A stretch of DNA of 64,000 nucleotides, taken from contig NZ_WQNI01000001.1 of NCBI RefSeq assembly GCF_010993735.1, forward strand, positions 62,001-126,000. The letters are read 5' to 3'. Position 1 is the first letter of the stretch, and every line of letters starts with the position of its first letter. The position numbers and the translations under genes were made by a program. This document shows, piece by piece, positions 24,820 to 33,569 of the stretch. The DNA is from Chelativorans alearensis (GTDB lineage Bacteria; Pseudomonadota; Alphaproteobacteria; Rhizobiales; Rhizobiaceae). The notes under the pieces were generated by a model. The model worked only from the letters and a program-made list of their open reading frames with translations. It was not told the origin of the DNA and made no database searches.

Positions 24820-26904
24820 TCACCGCTCGTTGCCTGCCGCAGCCTCCTTGCCGATGAACGGCATCTGCCGCAGGGCAACAGGCGCAACGAGAACGACGCC
24901 CACGAGGGTGGCGTAAAGGTCCGGAGCCACCAGCAGGATCGCCGCCACCACGAGAAGTGCCCGTTCGTATGTGCGCAGCGGCGCGAAAAGCCAGTTGGCG
25001 AAGGCAGCCGAGAGCATCCAGATGCCCGCCATTGCGCCGGTCCCGGCCAGGAGGAACTCCGTCCAGCTAAAGCCCTCGACGACAAGCAGCAGGGACGGCG
25101 AAAACACGAAGACGAACGGCACCAGCGCCTTGCCCATTCCGAGCCGGAAGGCGGTGTTGCCAGCCTTGAAGGCGTTGGCTCCGGCAATGCCGGAGGCGGC
25201 ATAGGCCGCCAGCGCCACGGGCGGCGTGATGTCGGCCAGCACGCCGTAATAGAAGACGAAGAAGTGGGCGACGAGCGGCTCAACACCGAGCAGGCCGAGA
25301 ATCGGCGCCGCCACGGCGATCATGATGAGGTAGTTTGCCGTGGTGGGAATGCCGCAGCCCATAAGGATGCACACCACCGCTGTCATGATAAGCGTGAACA
25401 GCAATGTCAGCGCCGTGACGCTCAGCACTTCGAAGGGCAGAAACGCGAGGCTGGCCGAAACGCTCTCAGCCCATCCGGCGGCGATGGATGTGACCATATA
25501 GGCGATCTTGAAGCCGACGCCGGTCAGCGTCACCACGCCGATGATGACGCCGACGAGCGCTGCGGCCGCGGTGACGGAGAGCGAGTATTTCGCGCCCACC
25601 ACGAAACCGTCCCAGGTCTCACGGACGCTTTCGCGCAGCGCGGTGCGGATGTCGTGGCGGACCAGGTTCTGGATCACCAGGACGAGAAGGCATGAGGTGA
25701 TGCCCCAGAAGGCGGCGAGATAGGGCGTCTTGCCGGACAAGAGCACGGCCACCAGTACGAACAGCGGCAGCGTCGTCAGCCAGCCTGCCTTGAAGACGGT
25801 CCAGGCAACGGGAAGCTCGTCTCTGGTCAGCCCGCGCAGCCCGCGCCGACGCGCCTCGAGATGGACCTGCACCAGGACGCCGAAGAAATGCATGAAGGCC
25901 GGCACCAGGGCGGCGGTGAGGATCGTCGTCAGCGGCACGCCGAGGTACTCGATCATCAGGAAGGCGACCGCGCCCATGACGGGCGGCGTGATCTGCCCGC
26001 CGGTGGAACTTGCCGCCTCGACCGCCGCAGCGAAGTGGCGCGGATAGCCGATGCGGATCATGGCGGGAATGGTGAGCGAGCCGGTTGTCACCGTGTTGGC
26101 GATGGACGAGCCGGAGATGGAGCCAAGCATCGCCGAGGACAGTACCGACACCTTTGCCGGACCGCCGGAATAACGCCCCGCGAGCGCGGAGGCGAGATCG
26201 ATGAAGAGCTGCCCGAGCCCGATGCGCGTGGCCAAAACGCCGAACAGGACGAAGTGGAACACGTAGGTGGAGATGACGCCGAGGGCTGTTCCGTAGATGC
26301 CCTGGCTGGTGAGATAGAGGTGGTTGACGATGTTGTCCCAACTCGCCCCCGGATGCGCCAGGACGCCCGGCATCGACTGGCCGAAATACGCATAGGCGAT
26401 GAACAGGACCGCGATCACCGGCAGCGGCCACCCCATGGCCCGGCGGGTGGCTTCCAGCATCACGACGATCAGGATCGTGCCCATGAAAACGTCGATGGGC
26501 AGCGGGTTGCCCACGCGGAAGGCCAGGTCGTTGAAGATCCACGGGACATAAAGCGCGGTCACGGCACCGGCGATGGCGAAAAGCCAGTCGTAAAGCGGCA
26601 GGCCCAGCGGCCTCAGCAGGCCGGAACGCGGCTCGCGCGGTTGTCCCCAGGCCGTGAAGAACACGAAGGCAAGTGCCAGCGTGAAGGCAAGGTGCAGGCC
26701 GCGGTGGGTCGTCGCCTGCGGGATGCCGAAACCCGCCGTGTAGTAATGATAGCAGGAGAGGATGAAGAGCGCGCCGGCGGCGATCCAACCGAGCAGGGGC
26801 GGCAAGGGGCGGAACCGCACTTCCGGATCGAAGCGCTCCTCCAGATCCTTCATATGCTGCTCGGTCAACACCTCTGCGCGTTCAGCTTCAGACGGAGCCG
26901 CCAT
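24820..26904 (-). CDS. TRAP transporter fused permease (4TM/12TM, TAXI type)
   Basis: A 694-residue membrane protein in which the small (DctQ-like, about residues 35-165) and large (DctM-like) TRAP subunits are fused, as is usual for TAXI systems. DctM motifs are visible: LGSISGSSIANTVTTGSLTIP, ASSTGGQITPPVMGAVAFLM, CGIPTTANYLIMIAVAAPIL and YGVLADITPPVALAAYA. It moves solutes captured by the TAXI receptor encoded upstream. The upstream TTG at 26928 would add eight residues; ATG 26904 is preferred. A 9-bp hairpin lies between receptor and permease. Confidence 0.93.
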   Translation of the reverse strand: MAAPSEAERAEVLTEQHMKDLEERFDPEVRFRPLPPLLGWIAAGALFILSCYHYYTAGFGIPQATTHRGLHLAFTLALAFVFFTAWGQPREPRSGLLRPLGLPLYDWLFAIAGAVTALYVPWIFNDLAFRVGNPLPIDVFMGTILIVVMLEATRRAMGWPLPVIAVLFIAYAYFGQSMPGVLAHPGASWDNIVNHLYLTSQGIYGTALGVISTYVFHFVLFGVLATRIGLGQLFIDLASALAGRYSGGPAKVSVLSSAMLGSISGSSIANTVTTGSLTIPAMIRIGYPRHFAAAVEAASSTGGQITPPVMGAVAFLMIEYLGVPLTTILTAALVPAFMHFFGVLVQVHLEARRRGLRGLTRDELPVAWTVFKAGWLTTLPLFVLVAVLLSGKTPYLAAFWGITSCLLVLVIQNLVRHDIRTALRESVRETWDGFVVGAKYSLSVTAAAALVGVIIGVVTLTGVGFKIAYMVTSIAAGWAESVSASLAFLPFEVLSVTALTLLFTLIMTAVVCILMGCGIPTTANYLIMIAVAAPILGLLGVEPLVAHFFVFYYGVLADITPPVALAAYAASGIAGANAFKAGNTAFRLGMGKALVPFVFVFSPSLLLVVEGFSWTEFLLAGTGAMAGIWMLSAAFANWLFAPLRTYERALLVVAAILLVAPDLYATLVGVVLVAPVALRQMPFIGKEAAAGNER

Positions 26905-26961
26905 CCTGCGCAACCTTTCGGGAAACAAGGGGGCGGCATTGCCCGCCCGCGATTCGGAAGA

Positions 26962-26988
26962 CGGCCCGGCTCCTGAGGGGCCGGGCCG
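26962..26988 (-). terminator. Intercistronic hairpin between TAXI receptor and fused permease
   Basis: CGGCCCGGC (26962-26970) and GCCGGGCCG (26980-26988) form a perfect 9-bp GC stem around a 9-nt loop, 24 nt after the receptor stop on the minus strand. There is no U-tract, so it fits mRNA stabilisation or attenuation within the operon better than full termination. Confidence 0.65.
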
Positions 26989-27012
26989 CCGTTCAGTCGG
27001 CTGTTTGCCGGT

Positions 27013-28023
27013 CTATTCGCTCAGGGCACCGGCTTCGCGGTAGAACTTCTCGGCGCCGGGGTGGAGCGGAATGCCGACGCCATCCAACGCCGTCTCAAGT
27101 GTGATCTGCCGGCCCTTCTGGTGGCCCGCGTCGAGAAGCTTGCGGGTGCCGTCGTTCCACAGCGCCTTGGTGATCTCGTAGATCAGATCCTCAGGCTGGT
27201 CGGCGCTGGTGACCCATTGCGCGCCGACGGAAAGCGTTGTTACCTCTTCCTCCACGCCCTCGTACGTGCCGGCCGGAACAACGTTCTCGGCAAAGAAGGT
27301 ATATTCGTTCCTTACCGCGGCAGCTTCTTCACCCGAGATCGGTACCAGGGTGATGTCATGCTGGCTGGCCAGTTCGGCGATGGCGCCGGCCGGGAAGCCA
27401 CCGACGAAGAAGAAGGCGTCCATCGCGCCGTCGCGCATGCGCTCGGCTGCCTGGTCGGGCTTGAGGTAATGCGCCTCGACGTCCTCTTCACTCAAACCGT
27501 AGGCCTCGAGGATGATGCGTGCATCCACCAGCGTTCCGGAGCCCGGCTCGTCGAGAGAGACCTGCTTGCCGGCAAGGTCGTCGACACTGTCGATGCCGCT
27601 TTCGGCGCTGGCGACGAGGTGGATCGTCTCGGGGTAGAGATTGGCTATGGCGCGCAATTTCTCCACCGGCTCGCGGTCCTCCCAGATGCCTGTGCCGGAA
27701 TGGGCCCAGGTCGCGACGTCGGACTGCGAGAAGCCCGATTCGAGCGATCCGCCGGCAATCGCATTGACATTGGCCACCGAGCCGTTGGCTGAGACCGCCG
27801 TTGCGATCAGGCCCGGCACGCCACAGGAGCCGCCTTCTTCGCAGGGACGCGAGCCGGGCGGGTTGGAAATGGCGTTGGCGATCAAACCGCCGATAGGGTA
27901 GTAGGTGCCGGCCGTGCCGCCGGTGCCGATGCGGAAAAACTGCGGCTGCTGCGCCAGCGTGGCGCCGCCAGCCGCAATGCAGAGCACGACGGCCCCAACC
28001 ATCGAGATAAGGCGTTTGGTCAT
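27013..28023 (-). CDS. TAXI-family TRAP transporter solute receptor
   Basis: A 336-residue protein with a signal peptide (MTKRLISMVGAVVLCIAAGGATLA). The TAXI receptor N-terminus FFRIGTGGTAGTYYPIGGLIANAIS is characteristic, followed by VSLDEPGSGTLVDARIILEAYGL. CEEGGSCGVPG provides two cysteines that may form a disulfide in the periplasm. TAXI receptors bind glutamate, 2-oxoglutarate or related acids; this ligand is unknown. GGGAG precedes the ATG. It is the first gene of a two-gene transport operon with the fused permease. Confidence 0.93.
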   Translation of the reverse strand: MTKRLISMVGAVVLCIAAGGATLAQQPQFFRIGTGGTAGTYYPIGGLIANAISNPPGSRPCEEGGSCGVPGLIATAVSANGSVANVNAIAGGSLESGFSQSDVATWAHSGTGIWEDREPVEKLRAIANLYPETIHLVASAESGIDSVDDLAGKQVSLDEPGSGTLVDARIILEAYGLSEEDVEAHYLKPDQAAERMRDGAMDAFFFVGGFPAGAIAELASQHDITLVPISGEEAAAVRNEYTFFAENVVPAGTYEGVEEEVTTLSVGAQWVTSADQPEDLIYEITKALWNDGTRKLLDAGHQKGRQITLETALDGVGIPLHPGAEKFYREAGALSE

Positions 28024-28093
28024 TTCATTCTCCCTCTGGAAAAAACAAATTGTGATGGGATGTCAGCTAGCATCCATCATGCCGCTCATCAAT

Positions 28094-28118
28094 CTCCCTC
28101 CCCTTGAGGGGAAGGGAG
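28094..28118. repeat. Small palindromic intergenic element
   Basis: CTCCCTCCCC (28094-28103) pairs with GGGGAAGGGAG (28108-28118), one base bulged, around TTGA. It lies in the gap between the GNAT gene end and the TAXI receptor start, 20 nt downstream of the GNAT stop. Similar C-rich/G-rich arms occur in the elements near 49.9, 56.2 and 63.3 kb. Confidence 0.55.
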
Positions 28119-28137
28119 CGTCCGCGCATTCGCTCCG

Positions 28138-28599
28138 CTATCTGATCATCCCCTCGTAGATGCCGGGTTCCGAGCCCGGGATCTCGATCACCGGGCAATG
28201 ACGCCGGTAGAAATCCACCGGCCCGGCGCCACCGATGACGGCGTAGCCGTAGCCGGCCTCGCGCATGGCGTGAAGTGTTGCCAGCAGGAGCCGGCGGCCG
28301 AGGCCCTTTCCGCGCGCGGCCTTGCTGACGCCGGTCGGCCCGAAAAAGCCGCGCGCCGTCGCGTCGTAGCAGGCGAAGCCGAGCAACTTCTCTCCCTTGA
28401 CGGCGAGGTAAGCGCCAGGCGGCCTGCCCGCCATCGCCACGGCGCATTCGCTCGCCCAGCCCCTGTTGAAATGCGCCTCGGCGAAAGCGCACACGGCGTG
28501 CATTTCCGGCGCCAGCGCGCGGCGCACCGTGACGCCGCTTTCAAGGCCCGTTCCGCGCTCTTGCGGGAGCTTGTAGAGGGGCACGAGAAGATCGGGCAT
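28138..28599 (-). CDS. GNAT family N-acetyltransferase
   Basis: A 153-residue GNAT protein. The acetyl-CoA pyrophosphate loop is VSKAARGKGLGRRLLLATL (R-x-x-G-x-G type), preceded by the beta-strand FACYDATARGFFGPTGVS and followed by the family's C-terminal AVIGGAGPVDFYRRH. It acetylates an unknown amine or protein N-terminus. AAGGA lies upstream of the ATG. It follows the binding-protein gene of the TctDE operon by 143 bp on the same strand, so co-transcription is possible but not certain. Confidence 0.85.
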   Translation of the reverse strand: MPDLLVPLYKLPQERGTGLESGVTVRRALAPEMHAVCAFAEAHFNRGWASECAVAMAGRPPGAYLAVKGEKLLGFACYDATARGFFGPTGVSKAARGKGLGRRLLLATLHAMREAGYGYAVIGGAGPVDFYRRHCPVIEIPGSEPGIYEGMIR

Positions 28600-28742
28600 G
28601 GGCGTGTTCCTTGGCTTGGTGGCGGCTGCGCTTCGGGGAGGGTGGCTTTGCGGTTTCTTACCGGGGGTAGTGTTCAGGCATGGGTACTCCGGTCAAGCCC
28701 GAGGCCGCACATCGATACGCCGCAATCGCCAAGGCCGTGGTA

Positions 28743-29816
28743 TCATTCCTCTCCTACCGCCACCGCCGGCAGGGCGGCGCGCCATTGTTCAAGGAATATC
28801 TCCCGCTTGGCCCGGTCGAGGCCCACCAGGAGCGCCGGCGTCATGGCGATGGGGCGCAGCGTCTCCGGGTCGGCGGCAGCGCCTGCCGCCAGGGCGGCGA
28901 GCCGCTGGGCGCCGTCGACGGGCGACAGGAGGCGGATTTCGGAGGAAAGGATGTCGCGGCCTTCCGCGGACAGTATGAAGGCGACGAAATCCTCGGCCAG
29001 CTCCGGCTGCCGCGCAGCCTTCGCGACGAAGGCGGCGCGGGCGAGCACGAGCGTGTAGTCGTCGGGGAGCACGATGCCGAAGCGGTCGTCGGTTTCGATG
29101 CGCTGAAGCGCGTAGGAGCCGAGGACGTTGTAGCCGATGAGCAGGCGTCCGTCGGCCACCCGGTCGAGGATGTCGGCCGTGCAGCAGAAGAGGCGCGCGC
29201 GGTTGCGCCCGAGGCTTTCCACCAGACGGCCCCAGGTGCTGGCCTGCAGCGCGTCCTGGAAGGCGAAGAGATAGCCGACGCCGGAGCTTTCGATGTCGTA
29301 GGTGCCCACCTTGCCGACGAAGTTCTCGCTCTCGCGCAGAAGGTCGATGAGCTCGAAACGGCTTTCGGGGAGCCGCCGATCTTTGAAATAGGCGCGGTTG
29401 TAGACCGTGACGGCGGGCTCGAAGGTGAGCCCGACAAGCTCCTCGCGCCAGCGGGCCCAGTCGGGGAGCCCGGCGCGGGCTTCGGTGCGCAGCGGCAGCG
29501 CGCAGCCGTCGTTGACCAGCTTGAGCTGCTGGTCGATGGAAGAGGAGATGATGAGGTCGGCAACGAAGCGGCCTTCTTCACAGGCCGCCGTAACGTCGTC
29601 GGCGACCTCGTTAGTGGTGAGCTCGCGATAGGTGATGGCGACACCGGGATTCTGGCGCTGGAAGGCCAGCAGGATGGGCTCGAAGATGACGAAATCGGTG
29701 GTGCTCTCGATCACCAGATGCGCCTGCGTTTCTTCTCCACGCGGCGGCATGCGTGTCTCCACCGCGCCGGCGGGCCAGGCGAGGAGGATGGCGAGGGAAA
29801 GGACGAGCCGCCTCAT
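28743..29816 (-). CDS. Periplasmic substrate-binding protein associated with TctDE (sensor-type, no permease partner)
   Basis: A 357-residue exported protein (signal MRRLVLSLAILLAWPAGA). The fold is that of ABC type 2 binding proteins resembling iron(III)/thiamine binders: HLVIESTTDFVIFEPILLAF, DLIISSSIDQQLKLVNDG, VYNRAYF and a C-terminal domain with FVAFILSAEGRDIL. No ABC permease or ATPase is nearby. The start codon overlaps the histidine-kinase stop by 4 nt (ATGA), so it is translated with the kinase. The best reading is a periplasmic ligand sensor feeding the kinase, rather than a transporter component. This is inference from context. Confidence 0.8.
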   Translation of the reverse strand: MRRLVLSLAILLAWPAGAVETRMPPRGEETQAHLVIESTTDFVIFEPILLAFQRQNPGVAITYRELTTNEVADDVTAACEEGRFVADLIISSSIDQQLKLVNDGCALPLRTEARAGLPDWARWREELVGLTFEPAVTVYNRAYFKDRRLPESRFELIDLLRESENFVGKVGTYDIESSGVGYLFAFQDALQASTWGRLVESLGRNRARLFCCTADILDRVADGRLLIGYNVLGSYALQRIETDDRFGIVLPDDYTLVLARAAFVAKAARQPELAEDFVAFILSAEGRDILSSEIRLLSPVDGAQRLAALAAGAAADPETLRPIAMTPALLVGLDRAKREIFLEQWRAALPAVAVGEE

Positions 29817-31186
29817 GGCCGCGCCACCGGGATTTCCAGGCCGATGGCGAAGCCGTCTTCACAGGTGCGGCGGGTAAGCCGTGCCCCGTGCATGGCCGCC
29901 ACCGAGGCGACGATGGAGAGCCCGAGGCCGGCGCTGTCGGGGCTGATGCCGTCCGAGGTGAAGCGCTCGCCGATGCGCGCGGCGAGCGCCTCGGGAATGC
30001 CCGCGCCACGGTCGCGAACCATGATGGAGGCCCATCCGTCGTGCCGCTCGACGGCAACGGTGACGGGCGCGGCGCCGTGCTTCGCGGCGTTGTTCAAAAG
30101 GTTCTTCACCGCTTCGCGCAGGCTCACCGGGTCGCCTTCCACCCACACTTCCTCGTCGGGCAGGTCGACGCCGATCGCCTCATCGGAGACGGCCCGCGTC
30201 TCCCGTTCGGCCTCCATTGCCACGCGTCTCAAGTCGATCGTCTCCCTCGCCGCCGTATCGGCGCGGTGGGCGATCAGCGCGTGGCTCAGGAGCTGGTCGG
30301 CCAGCCGTCCGAGGCCGACGCTGCGGGCGTAGAGCCGCCGGTGCAGCCGGTTGAGCCGCTCCGGGTCCTTTTCTTCCAGCGCGAGTTGCGCCTGTGCGCG
30401 GAGCGCGGTGATCGGTGTGCGGATCTGGTGGGCGGCGTCGGCGACGAAGTTCTGCATGGCCTCGATGCGGCTTTCGAGCCGGCCCATGAAGCGGTTGATC
30501 GCCGCCACCAGCACGGCGACCTCCTCCGGCGCCGGCACGTCGATGGGCGAGAGGTCGTTCGCCTCGCGCTTGAGGATGGCGCGCTCGACGCGGGCGAGCG
30601 GGCGCAGCGCCACGCGCAGGACGAGGAGCGCCAGAAAGAGGAGGAGCACGCCGGCGGCGGCGATGATGAGCACGGCGTTGGTGGCGATGCTGGCTGCCAG
30701 CCCGGCGCGCTCGCGCGTCGTCTGGGCTACGACGATGACCACCTGGCCGCTCATCGAGCGTTCGGCGAGAAGGCGCGTGAGCTTGACGGCGCGGATGGCC
30801 GTATCCTTGTAACGGGCGTCGTAGATGGCGTCGGGACCGGCGTTCTCGCGCGGCAGGGGCAGATCCTCGTAGCCGGTCATGGTGCGCCCGTCGGGGCCGA
30901 TGATGCGGTAGAAGACGCGGTCGGAGCGGGCGAGCGAGAGAAGTTCGAAGGCGGAAACCGGTAGGTCGAGCCTGACCCGCCCGTCCGCCACCGAGACGCG
31001 CTCGGCGATCTGCAGGGCGGCGCCGCGCAACAGGCGGTCGAAGGTCTCGTCGCTTGCCGCCTGGCCGAAGCGTGTCGCCGCGACGATGCTTGCCAGCACC
31101 ACCAGCACCAGGATGAGCACCATGGCCACACCCAGCCGGAAAGCGATGGATTGGCCACGCGCGGTGTCTGGTGCGAGCGCGGTCAT
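29813..31186 (-). CDS. tctE: Sensor histidine kinase, TctE-like
   Basis: A 457-residue membrane kinase. Two membrane helices (about 16-38 and 165-190) flank a periplasmic sensor of about 125 residues of the TctE N-terminal type. The HAMP region is followed by the dimerisation helix with phospho-acceptor His253 in ADAAHQIRTPITAL. The N box is NLLNNAAKHG, G1 is DRGAGIP and G2 is SAGLGLSIV. It phosphorylates the response regulator encoded 52 bp upstream. The divergent neighbour is a tctCBA transporter, the classical TctDE target, so control of carboxylate uptake is the likely role. Confidence 0.92.
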   Translation of the reverse strand: MTALAPDTARGQSIAFRLGVAMVLILVLVVLASIVAATRFGQAASDETFDRLLRGAALQIAERVSVADGRVRLDLPVSAFELLSLARSDRVFYRIIGPDGRTMTGYEDLPLPRENAGPDAIYDARYKDTAIRAVKLTRLLAERSMSGQVVIVVAQTTRERAGLAASIATNAVLIIAAAGVLLLFLALLVLRVALRPLARVERAILKREANDLSPIDVPAPEEVAVLVAAINRFMGRLESRIEAMQNFVADAAHQIRTPITALRAQAQLALEEKDPERLNRLHRRLYARSVGLGRLADQLLSHALIAHRADTAARETIDLRRVAMEAERETRAVSDEAIGVDLPDEEVWVEGDPVSLREAVKNLLNNAAKHGAAPVTVAVERHDGWASIMVRDRGAGIPEALAARIGERFTSDGISPDSAGLGLSIVASVAAMHGARLTRRTCEDGFAIGLEIPVARP

Positions 31187-31238
31187 GCGGGGAGCCTTCG
31201 TTGGCAGGCGGAGCGATATGTGAACGCCATCGGCATCA

Positions 31239-31922
31239 TCACGGCCCTGCTCCTTCCCGCAGTACGGCCTGATAGCCGAGGCCGCGCAGGGTCTTTATCT
31301 CGAGATCCGCGCCGTCCAGCTTGCGGCGCAGGCGGGCGATATAGACCTCGACGGCGTTGAGGCCGGCTTCGCCCGTGAGGCCGTAGAGGCGGGAATAGAG
31401 ATCGTCCTTTTCAAGAACGCGGCCCACATTGCCCATGAAGGCCTCGAGCAAGATGAACTCGCGTCGCGTCAGCTCCACCTCGCGTCCGGCAACAGTGACG
31501 GAGCGGGCGGCGAAGTTGCAGCGCAGGTTACCGGCTTCCACCACCGCTTCCGCCGCGCCATGCCGGCGGCGGCTGACGGCGCGGGCGCGGGCCTCCAGTT
31601 CGCGCAGGTCGAAGGGCTTGACCAGATAGTCGTCGGCACCGAAGTCGAGCGCGTCGATCTTGTCCTCCACGTGCATGCGGGCCGTCAGGACCAGCACCGG
31701 CACGGGGTTCTTCGCCGCGCGCAGCCCTTTCAGGAGCTCCAGGCCCGAGCCGTCGGGCAGGTTCAAGTCGAGGATGGCGAGGTCGTAAGGCTCCGCAAGG
31801 CCGAGGAAATGCGCGGCGTCTTCGCGGCTTGCCGCATGGTCGCAAACGTGACCGTGGCGCTGGAAATGCGCCAGGATCGCCTCGGCGACGTCCTCGGTGT
31901 CCTCCACCACCAGAACACGCAC
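31239..31922 (-). CDS. tctD: Response regulator, TctD-like (OmpR/PhoB family)
   Basis: A 227-residue two-domain regulator. In the receiver domain the acidic pocket is Glu7/Asp8, the phospho-acceptor is Asp52 (AILDLNLPDG) and the conserved lysine is Lys102 (LVKPF). A winged-helix OmpR-type DNA-binding domain covers residues 130-225 (ELTRREFILLEAFMGN, AVEVYIARLRRKLDG). It heads the operon with the kinase and binding protein. A tandem 9-bp direct repeat with 11-bp period sits in the promoter gap facing tctC, as expected for this family. Confidence 0.93.
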   Translation of the reverse strand: MRVLVVEDTEDVAEAILAHFQRHGHVCDHAASREDAAHFLGLAEPYDLAILDLNLPDGSGLELLKGLRAAKNPVPVLVLTARMHVEDKIDALDFGADDYLVKPFDLRELEARARAVSRRRHGAAEAVVEAGNLRCNFAARSVTVAGREVELTRREFILLEAFMGNVGRVLEKDDLYSRLYGLTGEAGLNAVEVYIARLRRKLDGADLEIKTLRGLGYQAVLREGAGP

Positions 31923-31944
31923 GCTCTTCGTCTCCTCTGCGAAA

Positions 31945-31964
31945 TGACAGCTTGGTGACAGCTT
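31945..31964. promoter_or_regulatory. Candidate TctD box: tandem direct repeat in the tctD/tctC divergent promoter
   Basis: TGACAGCTT occurs at 31945-31953 and again at 31956-31964, a period of 11 bp, one helical turn. OmpR/PhoB-family regulators bind such tandem half-sites. The repeat lies 22 bp upstream of the tctD start and about 65 bp upstream of tctC. A 6-bp hairpin CGCACG/CGTGCG at 31989-32005 follows in the tctC leader. Confidence 0.6.
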
Positions 31965-32029
31965 ATAGCCGTATCCTCACCGGACCTTCGCACGAAACCC
32001 GTGCGGCAGGAACAAGGGAGGATTACCTC

Positions 32030-33013
32030 ATGAAGAAGCTTATCGCGGCTGCTGCCGCAACCCTTTTTGCAACCCTCGCTCCGGTGGGCGCCTCTTTCGC
32101 CTTCGAGGCGGGCAACACCGAGTGCATCGCGCCGGCCAATGCCGGCGGCGGCTGGGACTTCACCTGCCGCCAGGTGGGCAAGGCGCTTTACGATCTTAAG
32201 ATCGTGCCGAGCCCGGTGCAGGTCACCAACCTTGCGGGCGGTGGCGGCGGTGTGGCCTTCGCCGAGGTGGTCGCCAAGCGCAACGGCGACGACAGCCTCA
32301 TCGTCGCGGCGTCCTCGGCCACCACGACGCGGCTTGCCCAGGGCGCCTTTCCCGGTGCTAGCAAGGATCAGGTGCGCTGGCTGGGCACGATCGGCGCAGA
32401 CTACGGCGTCATCGCCGTGTCCAAGGATTCGCCCGTCGAAACGCTTGCCGACCTGTTCGAGGCGGTGAAGGAGAACCCGTCCGCGGTGTCGTTTGCCGGC
32501 GGCTCGGCGGTGGGCGGCTGGGACCACCTGAAAGTGCTGATTGCGGCCAAGGCGGCGGGCATCGACGATGCGCGCACTATCAAATACGTCGCCTTCGAGG
32601 GCGGCGGCGAGGCCGTGACGCAGCTCCTGGGCGGCCACGTGCAGGCGTTTTCCGGAGATATTTCCGAGACCAAGGGATTTGTCGATTCGGGCGACCTGAA
32701 GGTGCTTGCGGTGCTCGCGGACGAGCGGCTGCCGGGTGAGTTCGGGCAGTTCCCGACGGCCAAGGAGCAGGGGATCGACGCGGTGGGCGCCAACTGGCGC
32801 GGTTTCTATGCGCCCGGCGGCATGAGCGACGATGCCTACGACTTCTGGGTCGACGCCATCAAGTCGACCTATGAGAGCGACGAGTGGAAGGCGGTGATGG
32901 AGGCGAATGGCTTGATGCCGCTCGCCGAGTTCGGCGCCGACTTCAACGCCTTCGTCAGCGGCGAGATCGCCAACACCGAGGCGCTGAGCCGCGAGATCGG
33001 CATCCTGCAATAG
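32030..33013 (+). CDS. tctC: Tripartite tricarboxylate transporter substrate-binding protein (TctC/Bug family)
   Basis: A 327-residue periplasmic receptor with a signal peptide (MKKLIAAAAATLFATLAPVGASFAFEA). The Bug-family ligand loops are visible: IAPANAGGGWDFTCRQ near the N-terminus, then DYGVIAVSKDSPVETLADL and SFAGGSAVGGWDH. GGGAGG lies just upstream of the ATG at 32030; the frame opens 67 codons earlier across the regulatory region, which is not plausible. It delivers a carboxylate to TctAB and is divergent from tctDE, which probably regulates it. Confidence 0.93.
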   Translation: MKKLIAAAAATLFATLAPVGASFAFEAGNTECIAPANAGGGWDFTCRQVGKALYDLKIVPSPVQVTNLAGGGGGVAFAEVVAKRNGDDSLIVAASSATTTRLAQGAFPGASKDQVRWLGTIGADYGVIAVSKDSPVETLADLFEAVKENPSAVSFAGGSAVGGWDHLKVLIAAKAAGIDDARTIKYVAFEGGGEAVTQLLGGHVQAFSGDISETKGFVDSGDLKVLAVLADERLPGEFGQFPTAKEQGIDAVGANWRGFYAPGGMSDDAYDFWVDAIKSTYESDEWKAVMEANGLMPLAEFGADFNAFVSGEIANTEALSREIGILQ

Positions 33014-33055
33014 ACACCTTTTGAAGGGCGTTTAGGTCGGGTCGAACCTCCGCGC

Positions 33056-33093
33056 CGTCATCCCGGACAAGCCTGCGGCTTTCCGGGATGACG
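33056..33093 (+). terminator. Intercistronic hairpin between tctC and tctB
   Basis: CGTCATCCCGGA (33056-33067) and TCCGGGATGACG (33082-33093) form a perfect 12-bp stem. The loop contains a further AAGC/GCTT pairing. It lies 42 nt after the tctC stop and 44 nt before tctB. No U-tract follows, so it is probably a stabilising or attenuating hairpin that keeps receptor levels above permease levels. Confidence 0.7.
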
Positions 33094-33136
33094 CGCGAGG
33101 GAGCCGGTTTTATCGCCAGAACGGGAGGAAACGACG

Positions 33137-33568
33137 ATGAGCGACCGCATACTGGGCGGCACCTGTCTGCTGCTTTCCATGCTGTACATCTATTTCGCCG
33201 CCCAGACTCAGGTCGGCTTCATCTCCGATCCGATGGGGCCGAAGGCGTTTCCCATCGGCGTCGGCGTGGTGCTGGCGCTCGCCGCGCTCTACACCTTCTT
33301 GAAGCCCGACCCGGAGCCGGTGTGGCCGCGGCTGGGGCGGATCGGCGAGATCGCCTTCGCAGTCGTCGTCATGGCAGCCTACACTTACGCGCTGCCCGAA
33401 TTCGGGTTCACCGTATCCACCGCAGTAGCGTCGGGCCTCCTGAGTTGGCGCCTCGGCGCCGGGCCGATCGCCGCGGCGATTGCCGGCGTCTCCATCGCGG
33501 TCGGCATCTTCGTCATCTTCAGACTCGTGCTGGGGCTGTCGCTCGCCCTCGGACCGTGGGGATTCTGA
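33137..33568 (+). CDS. tctB: Tripartite tricarboxylate transporter small permease (TctB family)
   Basis: A 143-residue protein with four hydrophobic helices (about 5-22, 38-56, 72-90 and a C-terminal pair 100-135). The TctB motif SDPMGPKAFPIGVGVVLAL is present after the first helix. GGGAGGA precedes the ATG. It partners with TctA, whose ATG begins 1 nt after this stop codon. Confidence 0.9.
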   Translation: MSDRILGGTCLLLSMLYIYFAAQTQVGFISDPMGPKAFPIGVGVVLALAALYTFLKPDPEPVWPRLGRIGEIAFAVVVMAAYTYALPEFGFTVSTAVASGLLSWRLGAGPIAAAIAGVSIAVGIFVIFRLVLGLSLALGPWGF

Positions 33569-33569
33569 T

